DNA of 8,641 nt from Bacteroidales bacterium (lineage in GTDB: Bacteria; Bacteroidota; Bacteroidia; Bacteroidales; Muribaculaceae): positions 967-9,607 of the forward strand of contig JAHZGZ010000126.1 in the NCBI GenBank assembly GCA_019420545.1, written 5' to 3'. The position numbers and the translations under genes are program-made. The notes under the pieces were generated by a model. It saw only the letters and a program-made list of their open reading frames with translations. It searched no databases and had not been told where the DNA came from. Positions 1 to 6,676 of the stretch are shown here, piece by piece. The stretch's first letter is position 1, and the number at the start of each line of letters is the position of its first letter.

Positions 1-476
1 CGATTTCCCATCACCTGTACATAGCCGAACATCGTGCCGTAGGCCGCCATACCGAACCATACGCCTCCGATATATCCCGCGCCTACAAATCCGCAGCATG
101 CTCCCAAGGCCATAAGTACCTGCGCAAGCAGTATTACCGTATAGCTTGTGGCAAGACCGTAGAGGAATACCCCCGCCGTTACGAATATGAACGCAGGGAT
201 AAGCACCTTTCGCGAGCCGAAACAGTCGAGGAATGCTCCTCCGAAGAACTGGAATACGGCAAACGCCCACGTATATGTGCCTGCGATAAGCGTAAGATGC
301 GACTCGTCGAGGTTCAGGGCCGATTTGATGTCGCCCTGCACCACGCTGAACATCGTCTGCACATTGAACAGATATATTGTGAACACCGTCACGAGAATCC
401 ATATCCACCAGGCCATAGGGCCACCGAGGCGGTATCTGGCGGGAGCAAGGTTTGTTCCCGTACTGGTTGTTGTCAT
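1..476 (-). CDS. Major facilitator superfamily (MFS) transporter, N-terminal part, cut by window edge
   Basis: The frame is open from an ATG at 476 to the left edge, giving 158 codons without a stop. After a hydrophilic N-terminus of about 20 residues come hydrophobic segments at roughly residues 22-42, 62-80, 91-109 and 113-135. Between the second and third lies a clear MFS motif A (G80-A-F-L-D84-C-F-G87-S-R89-K90-V), so this is an inner-membrane secondary transporter with at least the first four helices visible. The substrate cannot be read from this part. The gene starts 17 bp after the guaD stop on the same strand, so the two are probably co-transcribed. Purine or purine-derivative transport is therefore a reasonable but unproven guess. 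I see no Shine-Dalgarno sequence, as is usual in Bacteroidota. The family call is firm; the function is unknown. Confidence 0.85.
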   Translation of the reverse strand, partial: MTTTSTGTNLAPARYRLGGPMAWWIWILVTVFTIYLFNVQTMFSVVQGDIKSALNLDESHLTLIAGTYTWAFAVFQFFGGAFLDCFGSRKVLIPAFIFVTAGVFLYGLATSYTVILLAQVLMALGACCGFVGAGYIGGVWFGMAAYGTMFGYVQVMGN

Positions 477-493
477 AGTGGTAAGTCTAAAAA

Positions 494-1894
494 TTATTTA
501 TCGGTGAGTTCGGCAGCGTACATCCACTTCTTGTCGCGTTCGCGGTCGTACACTTTCTGTCCGGCTACATAGGTAGCCTTGTTGAAGTTGTTGAGGCCGA
601 GAGTTATGAGCACAAACAGCTTCTCGAAAATCGTCTTTGAGAACTTCATGCGCCACGTGGCGAATTCCGACGGCTTCAGGTCGAGCACGGCGATGTCGGC
701 CTCGTATCCGGGGGCGATGCTGCCGATTGTGTTTTCGAGATGGAGTGCTTCGGCGCCTCCGCGGGTAGCGAGATAGAAACTCTTTATGGCATCGAGATTT
801 TTCGTCTGAAGCATTGCCACCTTGTAAGCCTCGTTGAGCTGACGAGGAATGGAGAAGTTGGTGCCGCCTCCTACGTCGGTTCCCATGCCGGTACGCACGG
901 GACGGCTCGCCTCCTTGGCTTCCCAGTATTTGAATTCGCCGTCGCCCAGAAAGAGGTTGCTGCTCGGACAGTGGGCGATACCGCAGTCGCACTTGTGGAG
1001 TGTCTGCCATTCCTCCTCGCGCACTATACAGCAGTGGGCCATGATCGAGCGTTTGTCGACGAGTCCGAAATGTTTGTACACTTCGGTGTAGTTTGGCTGG
1101 TCGGGGAAAAGCTGTGTCACCCAGTCGATTTCGCTCTGCACCTCGTCGAGATGGGTATGCATGTACACGCCCTGGTCGATGTAGCGCTGGTAGAGTTCGC
1201 CGGCAAGCTGTAGCTGGCGTGGCGTCGACGTGGGGGCGAAGCGCGGGATAATGGCATAGAGCTGGCGTCCGCGGTGGTGCCACTTCTTGAGCAGCTTTTC
1301 AGCAATGACTATCGACTGGTCGGTGTCGGGATCCTTGAGCGAGTCGGGGAGATTGCGGTCCTGGAGTACCTTGCCGCTTATCATGCGGGTGTTGTAGCGT
1401 TCGCTTTCTTCGAAAAAGGCGTCGACACTGGTCTCGAACGTTGTGGCGAATACGTTTGCAGTTGTGGTGCCTTGTTCAAGAATCTGTTTGAAGAACTCAT
1501 GAGCCACCTCGTCGGCAAATTTCTTGTCCTTGAACTTGCTTTCGGTAGGGAAGGTATACTGGTTGAGCCAGTTGAGCAGTGTGTCGCCGAACGATCCTAT
1601 CATCGGACTCTGTACGTAATGCACGTGGCAGTCAATGAACCCCGGCATTATGAGCGCATCGTTGTATGTGTCGATATCCGCCTTGTCGAGCTGAGGATAC
1701 CGGCCTATGGTATCGTCATATTTCCCGACATCCGTTATGTGACCGTCCTGCATTACGATGAGGCCGTCGGTGTAATAGTCGTAACATGTCTCTTCGTTGT
1801 TGAGAAACGGATCGGCCTTGAATGTGAGAATCTGGCCGCGGATTCCTTTGAGTTTTCCGCCTTCAGGGTTGACGGGGATGGGAGAATTTGTCAT
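494..1894 (-). CDS. guaD: Guanine deaminase
   Basis: This 466-residue protein belongs to the amidohydrolase superfamily. It should hydrolyse guanine to xanthine and ammonia in the cytoplasm, a purine salvage/catabolism step. The metal-binding HxH is at H90-V-H92 in PGFIDCHVHY, followed by the guanine-deaminase-typical stretch MIGSFGDTLLNWLNQYTFPT (98-117). Further metal or catalytic candidates are H246/H248 with E251 (MHTHLDE), H286 (IMAHC) and D339 in GTDVGGGTNFS. The HCPSSN segment (307-312) is also typical of this family. Length fits the family, which is about 430-470 residues. The start at 1894 is the first ATG of the frame and leaves a short N-terminal strand typical of the composite amidohydrolase domain. 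An MFS transporter gene follows 17 bp downstream on the same strand. I could not find a convincing promoter for this strand in 1895-2110. A perfect tandem 9-bp repeat lies just upstream of the start. Confidence 0.95.
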   Translation of the reverse strand: MTNSPIPVNPEGGKLKGIRGQILTFKADPFLNNEETCYDYYTDGLIVMQDGHITDVGKYDDTIGRYPQLDKADIDTYNDALIMPGFIDCHVHYVQSPMIGSFGDTLLNWLNQYTFPTESKFKDKKFADEVAHEFFKQILEQGTTTANVFATTFETSVDAFFEESERYNTRMISGKVLQDRNLPDSLKDPDTDQSIVIAEKLLKKWHHRGRQLYAIIPRFAPTSTPRQLQLAGELYQRYIDQGVYMHTHLDEVQSEIDWVTQLFPDQPNYTEVYKHFGLVDKRSIMAHCCIVREEEWQTLHKCDCGIAHCPSSNLFLGDGEFKYWEAKEASRPVRTGMGTDVGGGTNFSIPRQLNEAYKVAMLQTKNLDAIKSFYLATRGGAEALHLENTIGSIAPGYEADIAVLDLKPSEFATWRMKFSKTIFEKLFVLITLGLNNFNKATYVAGQKVYDRERDKKWMYAAELTDK

Positions 1895-1895
1895 T

Positions 1896-1913
1896 ATGTA
1901 TAGGATGTATAGG
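1896..1913. repeat. Perfect tandem 9-bp repeat in the guaD 5' region
   Basis: ATGTATAGG occurs twice in direct succession (1896-1904 and 1905-1913), ending one base before the guaD start codon as read on the minus strand. It would lie in the guaD 5' untranslated region. A role in translation is possible but not shown. Confidence 0.8.
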
Positions 1914-2045
1914 TTTGAATTTGAAATTATTGGAAATCAATGTCTATAAATAAACATTTCAGAGCAAGAATTGGTTGCGAATGGTGTTTTACAGATTAAA
2001 GAGCTGAACAAATTCCTGTAAATATGCATTATTTTTGTAATAAAG

Positions 2046-2076
2046 TTTGCAAATATGAAAATTGTCCGTATATTTG
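2046..2076 (+). promoter_or_regulatory. trp operon promoter, Bacteroidota -33/-7 type
   Basis: TTTG at 2046-2049 and TATATTTG at 2069-2076 are separated by exactly 19 bp. This matches the primary sigma factor consensus of Bacteroidota (TTTG, about 19 bp, TAnnTTTG). Transcription should start a few bases downstream, around 2080-2085, giving a leader transcript of about 200 nt before the attenuator. A second perfect TATATTTG at 2100-2107 lacks a correctly spaced TTTG. It would also start transcription inside the leader ORF and remove attenuator strand 1, so it is less likely to be the main promoter. Confidence 0.75.
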
Positions 2077-2097
2077 CATCGAAAACAATATGCAAAT
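2049..2097. promoter_or_regulatory. Candidate operator: inverted repeats around the trp promoter -7 element
   Basis: ATTTGCAT (2072-2079) and its exact reverse complement ATGCAAAT (2090-2097) are 10 bp apart. They overlap the -7 element and the expected transcription start. A second perfect pair is GCAAATAT (2049-2056) with ATATTTGC (2070-2077), 13 bp apart, spanning the promoter spacer. The arms share the core ATTTGC. A bound dimer here would block RNA polymerase. No regulator gene is visible in the window, and the AT-rich promoter consensus itself contributes ATTTG, so this remains a candidate. Confidence 0.35.
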
Positions 2098-2104
2098 CGT
2101 ATAT

Positions 2105-2167
2105 TTGATGTATATGAAACTTTTTTCTCTAAATAATTATTGGTGGCGCCACGGTAACATACATCGA
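2105..2167 (+). promoter_or_regulatory. Attenuator strand 1:2 hairpin (anti-antiterminator)
   Basis: TTGATGTAT (2105-2113) can pair with ATACATCGA (2159-2167) over 9 bp, including one G-U pair. This pairing would occupy the same strand 2 that forms the antiterminator, leaving the terminator free to form. Strand 1 includes the leader ATG at 2108. The nearby self-complementary GTGGCGCCAC (2143-2152) and GCCA (2148-2151) pairing with TGGC (2168-2171) offer alternative folds. The pairing was found by eye, not by energy calculation. Confidence 0.5.
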
Positions 2168-2191
2168 TGGCCCTATTCTCATATACATTAA
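2108..2191 (+). CDS. trpL: trp operon leader peptide (27 codons, tandem Trp codons)
   Basis: This short ORF lies between the trp promoter and an intrinsic terminator, directly upstream of trpB. It encodes a 27-residue peptide with Trp at positions 12, 13 and 21: TGG TGG at 2141-2146 and TGG at 2168-2170. Three Trp in 27 residues is far above chance, and the tandem pair is the hallmark of leader peptides that sense charged tRNA-Trp by ribosome stalling. The peptide is not expected to have any function after synthesis. The start is uncertain. In-frame ATGs are at 2090 (33 residues; the best A-rich context, but perhaps only 5-10 nt from the transcript start), 2108 and 2114 (25 residues, beginning MKLFSL). 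The peptide also contains four scattered His codons, but the downstream genes point to tryptophan control. Its sequence overlaps attenuator strands 1 and 2. Confidence 0.8.
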   Translation: MYMKLFSLNNYWWRHGNIHRWPYSHIH

Positions 2192-2260
2192 TCTGACATT
2201 GATTAAAGGTACATTAGGTAATAAATAGATTCACTGGTAGCCGTCGATTGAACGTATGTT
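2156..2260 (+). promoter_or_regulatory. trp antiterminator (strand 2:3 pairing)
   Basis: The contiguous strand AACATACATCGATGGC (2156-2171) can pair in two consecutive blocks. ATCGATGGC pairs with GCCGTCGAT (2240-2248; 9 bp, one G-U), and AACATAC pairs with GTATGTT (2254-2260; 7 bp), leaving a 5-nt bulge (2249-2253). This would sequester the whole 5' arm, the loop and part of the 3' arm of the terminator, so the two structures exclude each other. A ribosome stalled at the Trp codons 2141-2146 would block strand 1 while leaving most of strand 2 free, allowing readthrough when tryptophan is scarce. Confidence 0.65.
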
Positions 2261-2282
2261 CTTCCGACGGTTTTTTCTTTTT
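2241..2282 (+). terminator. Intrinsic terminator / trp attenuator upstream of trpB
   Basis: CCGTCG (2241-2246) pairs with CGACGG (2265-2270). After a 3x3 internal loop, GAAC (2250-2253) pairs with GTTC (2258-2261) around a GTAT tetraloop. The stem is followed at once by a T-rich run, TTTTTTCTTTTT (2271-2282). This is a textbook Rho-independent terminator, but it lies between the promoter and the first structural gene, 27 nt before the trpB ATG, so it is an attenuator rather than an end-of-gene terminator. Confidence 0.88.
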
Positions 2283-2308
2283 CTGAAAATTCTGCAATAC
2301 AACATCTA

Positions 2309-3535
<1,227 letters not shown>

Positions 3536-3540
3536 TGGGA

Positions 3541-3675
3541 ATAAAGTCGGTAAGTGCTTTAGGGTCAGTAGGGGCTTTAAAGTCCATAGTGTATTTAAAG
3601 TCGTTAGGGTCATTAGGGTCCTTAAAGTCTTTAACGACCTTACTGACCCTATCGACCCTATTGCCCCTATCGACT
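3541..3675. repeat. Nonamer-periodic inverted repeat in the trpB-trpE gap
   Basis: The gap divides without interruption into 15 units of exactly 9 bp from 3541 to 3675. The left units resemble TTAGGGTCA or TTAAAGTCC (for example 3559-3567, 3577-3585, 3595-3621). The right units resemble CTATCGACC (3640-3675), which is the same motif on the opposite strand. The switch is at TTAAAG-T-CTTTAA, centred on 3628. Arms 3597-3627 and 3629-3659 pair at about 26 of 31 positions, and a looser complementarity extends to the ends of the array. No T-run follows, so it is not a typical terminator. It may affect trpB-trpE mRNA stability or be a dispersed genomic repeat. An antisense ORF across it only reads the repeat as Thr-Leu units. 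Confidence 0.85.
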
Positions 3676-3710
3676 TTCCCACCTTTTAATTTGCCAAAAT
3701 CCCGTTTATT

Positions 3711-5108
3711 ATGAATCTCTATATCAATTCACGCACCATCCCCGCCGATCTCCTTACGCCGGTCGCCGTGTATCTCCGGCTCCGCGATCTCTATCCCGAA
3801 TCGGCCCTGCTTGAAAGCTCCGACTACCACACTACCCAAAATGCGATGAGCTATGTCGGTATCGATCCGATGGCGTCGTTCCGTGTAAGCGCCGGCGGCA
3901 CCGTGACTGCCGTGCAGCCCGACGGCACCTCCACAACCACCACCGGTGTGCGCGGTCGTGCCGTTGTCGATATGTTGCGCACGTTTGTTGCCGGTATCAA
4001 TGTCATCGGCGGCACCTCTCCCGGTATGCTCGGCTTCACCGCCTACGACGCCGTAAAGTACTTTGAAAAGGTCTACATCACCCCGCGCGAGGAGCACTTT
4101 GCCTCGGTGCCCGACATGTGCTACATCCTTTTCCGCTATGTAGTGTGCTTCGACCATTTCAGAAACCATATCACCATCATCGAGCATTCCACAGTCGCCG
4201 ACGCGCCTTCGGGCATTGACAATGTGGTGGCCATGCTGCATAACAACAATGTACCGCAGTATCCTTTCCATGCTGCGGGGGAGCCGCGTCCGGCTATTGC
4301 CGACGCCGACTATTGCCGTATGGTGGAGAAGGGGATAGCCCACGCCCGGCGCGGCGACGTGTTTCAGGTAGTGCTGTCACGCCGCTTCGAGCAGCCCTAC
4401 ACCGGCGACGATTTCAATGTATACCGCGCCCTGCGTTGTATCAATCCATCGCCTTATCTGTTTTACTTCGACTTTGGCGCCTTCAGGGTGTTCGGTTCAT
4501 CGCCCGAGACACATCTGCGCGTGGAGGACGGTACCGCCTATATCGACCCGATCGCCGGGACTTTCCGCCGCACCGGCGACGATGTACGCGACCATGAACT
4601 TGCCGCGGCTCTGCTGGAGGACGAGAAGGAGAATGCCGAGCACATCATGCTCGTCGACCTCGCCCGCAACGACCTTAGCCGCAGCGGCGGACGCGTTGAG
4701 ATAGATTTCCTGCGCCGTATACGCTACTACTCCCACGTGATCCACATGGTGTCGCGCGTGAAGGCGAAGCTGCCGGAGGGTGCCGACGTGCTCTCGCTGT
4801 TTGCCGACACATTCCCGGCAGGCACGCTGAGCGGCGCTCCCAAGGTACGTGCCATGGAGATCATCAACACCCTTGAGCCTCACTCGCGGGTGGTATACGG
4901 CGGCTGTATCGGGCAGATCGGTTTCGACGGATCGCTCAACCAGGCCATCATCATCCGCAGTTTCCTGAGCATGGACAGCACCCTTTATTCGCAGGCCGGG
5001 GCCGGGATCGTGGCGCGTTCGGTGCCGCAGAGCGAGCTGCAGGAGACAGTCAACAAGCTCGGCGCCCTCGCCGAAGCCGTGAAATATGCCGAATCGTTCA
5101 ATGCATGA
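3711..5108 (+). CDS. trpE: Anthranilate synthase component I (chorismate-binding subunit)
   Basis: TrpE converts chorismate to anthranilate using ammonia delivered by TrpG. The 465-residue length is shorter than the roughly 520 of enterobacterial TrpE but complete in its motifs. Near the N-terminus, LLES (33-36) matches the conserved Trp feedback-inhibition site, so end-product inhibition is likely. The C-terminal chorismate-binding domain shows SSPETHLRV, PIAGTFRRTGD (around 280), MLVDLARNDLSRS, LSGAPKVRAMEII (around 373) and QAGAGIVARSVP (around 428). Aminodeoxychorismate synthase (PabB) and isochorismate synthase are the homologous alternatives. The LLES site and the position in a full trp operon favour TrpE. 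The start at 3711 follows an A/T-rich stretch with no Shine-Dalgarno sequence. trpG begins 4 nt after the stop. Confidence 0.97.
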   Translation: MNLYINSRTIPADLLTPVAVYLRLRDLYPESALLESSDYHTTQNAMSYVGIDPMASFRVSAGGTVTAVQPDGTSTTTTGVRGRAVVDMLRTFVAGINVIGGTSPGMLGFTAYDAVKYFEKVYITPREEHFASVPDMCYILFRYVVCFDHFRNHITIIEHSTVADAPSGIDNVVAMLHNNNVPQYPFHAAGEPRPAIADADYCRMVEKGIAHARRGDVFQVVLSRRFEQPYTGDDFNVYRALRCINPSPYLFYFDFGAFRVFGSSPETHLRVEDGTAYIDPIAGTFRRTGDDVRDHELAAALLEDEKENAEHIMLVDLARNDLSRSGGRVEIDFLRRIRYYSHVIHMVSRVKAKLPEGADVLSLFADTFPAGTLSGAPKVRAMEIINTLEPHSRVVYGGCIGQIGFDGSLNQAIIIRSFLSMDSTLYSQAGAGIVARSVPQSELQETVNKLGALAEAVKYAESFNA

Positions 5109-5112
5109 GATT

Positions 5113-5679
5113 ATGAGACTTCTGATATTTGACAACTACGACTCCTTTACATATAATATAGTGCATGCTGTGCGCTCGCTCGGATGCGAGCCGGAGGTGC
5201 ACCGCAACGACGAGATCACCATCGCCGACATAGCTTCCTTCGACAAGATAATCATATCGCCGGGGCCAGGCATACCATCCGAGGCGGGGATTCTCCCCGA
5301 GCTGCTCGACGCATATGCCGCCGAAAAGCCGATACTCGGTGTATGCCTCGGTCATCAGGCTATTGCGGAACATTTCGGTGCACGCATTTTCAATATGCCC
5401 GACGTGTGCCACGGTATCGGCTCAGAAATACGTGTCACCGCACCCGATTATATCTTCGACGGAATGCCACAGACCTTCCGTGCCGGACGCTATCATTCCT
5501 GGGCTGTAGACGACACGTCGCTGCCCGACGGCCTTGAGGTCACCGCCCGAAGCGCCGACGGCGTGGTGATGGGTCTGCGCCACCGCTCGCTCGACGTTCA
5601 TGGCGTGCAGTTCCATCCCGAGTCGATACTTACCCCCGAGGGGATACATATTTTCGCTAACTTCCTGAACAACCGGTAA
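5113..5679 (+). CDS. trpG: Anthranilate synthase component II (glutamine amidotransferase)
   Basis: TrpG is the class I glutamine amidotransferase that hydrolyses glutamine and channels ammonia to TrpE. The protein has 188 residues from the ATG at 5113, the usual length for a free-standing TrpG. It begins with the typical MRLLIFDNYDSFTYN. The oxyanion segment SPGPG (49-53), the nucleophile C78 in GVCLGHQA, and H168/E170 in VQFHPES complete the catalytic triad. An ATG at 5086 would extend the frame by nine residues inside trpE. I reject it because the family starts at the beta-strand LLIFDNYDS and the 5113 start gives a natural 4-nt gap after trpE. trpD follows 1 nt after the stop, so TrpG is not fused to TrpD as it is in enterobacteria. 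A second role in folate synthesis with PabB is common in the family but cannot be judged here. Confidence 0.96.
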   Translation: MRLLIFDNYDSFTYNIVHAVRSLGCEPEVHRNDEITIADIASFDKIIISPGPGIPSEAGILPELLDAYAAEKPILGVCLGHQAIAEHFGARIFNMPDVCHGIGSEIRVTAPDYIFDGMPQTFRAGRYHSWAVDDTSLPDGLEVTARSADGVVMGLRHRSLDVHGVQFHPESILTPEGIHIFANFLNNR

Positions 5680-5680
5680 A

Positions 5681-6676
5681 ATGAAAGAGATATTAAGCAA
5701 ACTTATCGAGCATTCGTCGCTCGACCGCGATGAGGCGCGCCGCGTGCTTCTGGATATCGCCGACGGAAAGTGCAACGACTGCCAGCTTGCGGCGTTCATG
5801 ACCGTCTATCTCATGCGTAGCATCACACTCGACGAGCTGATCGGCTTCCGCGACGCCATAGTGGAGCGCCGTCTGCCGGTAGGGTTCGACGATGCCGATG
5901 CCATTGACATAGTAGGTACGGGCGGCGACGGCAAAAACACGTTCAATATATCCACGGCGACATGCTTCGTTGTAGCCGGCACAGGGCGACGTGTCATCAA
6001 GCACGGCAACTATGGCGCAAGTTCCGTGAGCAGCGCGTCGAGTGTGCTCGAACACCACGGCGTGCGTTTCACCACCGATCCCTCCGTGCTCCGCCGCTCG
6101 CTCGACGAGGCGGGAGTGTGCTATCTCCATGCCCCTCTGTTCAGCCCCGCGCTCAAGAGTGTGGCATCAGCGCGCAAGCAGCTCGGCATACGCACATTCT
6201 TCAATATGCTCGGCCCGCTTGTCAATCCCGTGCAGCCGCGTCATCAGCTTCTTGGCGTCTACTCGCTCAAAATGATGCGCCTTTACCATTATATCGCTCA
6301 GCACGAGGGGATCGAGTGTACGGTGGTGCATTCACTCGACGGCTACGACGAGATCTCGCTCACCTCACCGTTTAAGGTCGCTTCGCCGCATGGCGAACAT
6401 GTATACACCCCTGCCGACCTTGGATTCGCCACGGCAGAGCAGCGCGAGCTGTGGGGCGGCGACACCGTTGCCGATGCATCCGCGATATTCGACAACGTGC
6501 TTACCGGACGTGGCACGCGCGCCCAGACCGACTGTGTGCTTGCCAACGCCGCCTTTGCCATCCACACACTCGACCCGCGTATTGCGCTTGCCGAGGCCGT
6601 AGAGGAGGCCCGGGAGTCGATCAACTCCGGCCGTGCCAACACCTGTTTCCGTAAATTCGTAGAAATCAACAGATAA
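5681..6676 (+). CDS. trpD: Anthranilate phosphoribosyltransferase
   Basis: TrpD transfers the phosphoribosyl group from PRPP to anthranilate, giving N-(5-phosphoribosyl)anthranilate. The 331 residues fit the family. After a small helical N-terminal domain, the PRPP-binding loop GTGGD is at 79-83, with NIST at 89-92. The second signature begins at K107-HGN. It then reads YGASSVSSASSVLE where many homologues have a version of RAVSSKSGSADVLE, and I infer this is a lineage variant rather than damage. RKQLGIRTFFNMLGPLVNP (from R165) contains the conserved anthranilate-site arginine region, and DGYDEISLTSP carries the Mg-PRPP Asp-Glu pair. The start lies 1 nt after the trpG stop, and the stop overlaps the trpC ATG by one base (TAATG), which suggests translational coupling. 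Confidence 0.97.
   Translation: MKEILSKLIEHSSLDRDEARRVLLDIADGKCNDCQLAAFMTVYLMRSITLDELIGFRDAIVERRLPVGFDDADAIDIVGTGGDGKNTFNISTATCFVVAGTGRRVIKHGNYGASSVSSASSVLEHHGVRFTTDPSVLRRSLDEAGVCYLHAPLFSPALKSVASARKQLGIRTFFNMLGPLVNPVQPRHQLLGVYSLKMMRLYHYIAQHEGIECTVVHSLDGYDEISLTSPFKVASPHGEHVYTPADLGFATAEQRELWGGDTVADASAIFDNVLTGRGTRAQTDCVLANAAFAIHTLDPRIALAEAVEEARESINSGRANTCFRKFVEINR

Larger units (their letters stand above)
1895..2308. other. Divergent guaD / trp intergenic region
   Basis: This 414-bp AT-rich region separates the divergent guaD and trpB genes. The right part, from about 2046, is fully occupied by the trp promoter, leader ORF and attenuator described in separate entries. The left part, 1914-2045, holds no ORF that I can support. 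I searched the minus strand for the Bacteroidota promoter pattern (TTTG, 19-21 bp, TAnnTTTG) and found only one-mismatch fragments, such as CATATTTG on the complement of 2049-2056, without a suitable partner. The guaD promoter therefore remains unassigned. Confidence 0.8.

Noticed and set aside
1274..1903. Plus-strand ORF of 209 codons opposite guaD.
   Set aside because: guaD on the other strand has unambiguous family motifs throughout this stretch, and the plus-strand translation has no recognisable domain.
2100..2107. Second perfect TATATTTG as an alternative trp promoter.
   Set aside because: No TTTG lies 19-21 bp upstream (the nearest is 23 bp away and is itself the first -7 box). A start from here would fall within the leader ORF and lose strand 1.
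2141..2154. TGGTGGCGCCACGG resembles the conserved T-box riboswitch sequence (AGGGTGGTACCGCGG).
   Set aside because: It lies about 90 nt upstream of the terminator rather than beside its 5' arm. There is no room for a T-box stem I or specifier loop, and it encodes the Trp-Trp-Arg-His-Gly part of the leader peptide. I know of no T-boxes in Bacteroidota.
3541..3675. Phased repeat array considered as a CRISPR or as an intrinsic terminator.
   Set aside because: Units are 9 bp with no spacers and no cas genes are present. The hairpin has no following T-run and sits in the middle of an operon.
3729..4343. Antisense ORF of 204 codons opposite the 5' part of trpE.
   Set aside because: It is shadow coding in the complementary frame of trpE; composition is biased and no motifs are seen.
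5086..5112. Upstream ATG giving TrpG nine extra residues.
   Set aside because: TrpG proteins begin at the LLIFDNYDS strand. The extra residues lie inside the trpE coding end, and the ATG at 5113 gives a normal 4-nt spacing.
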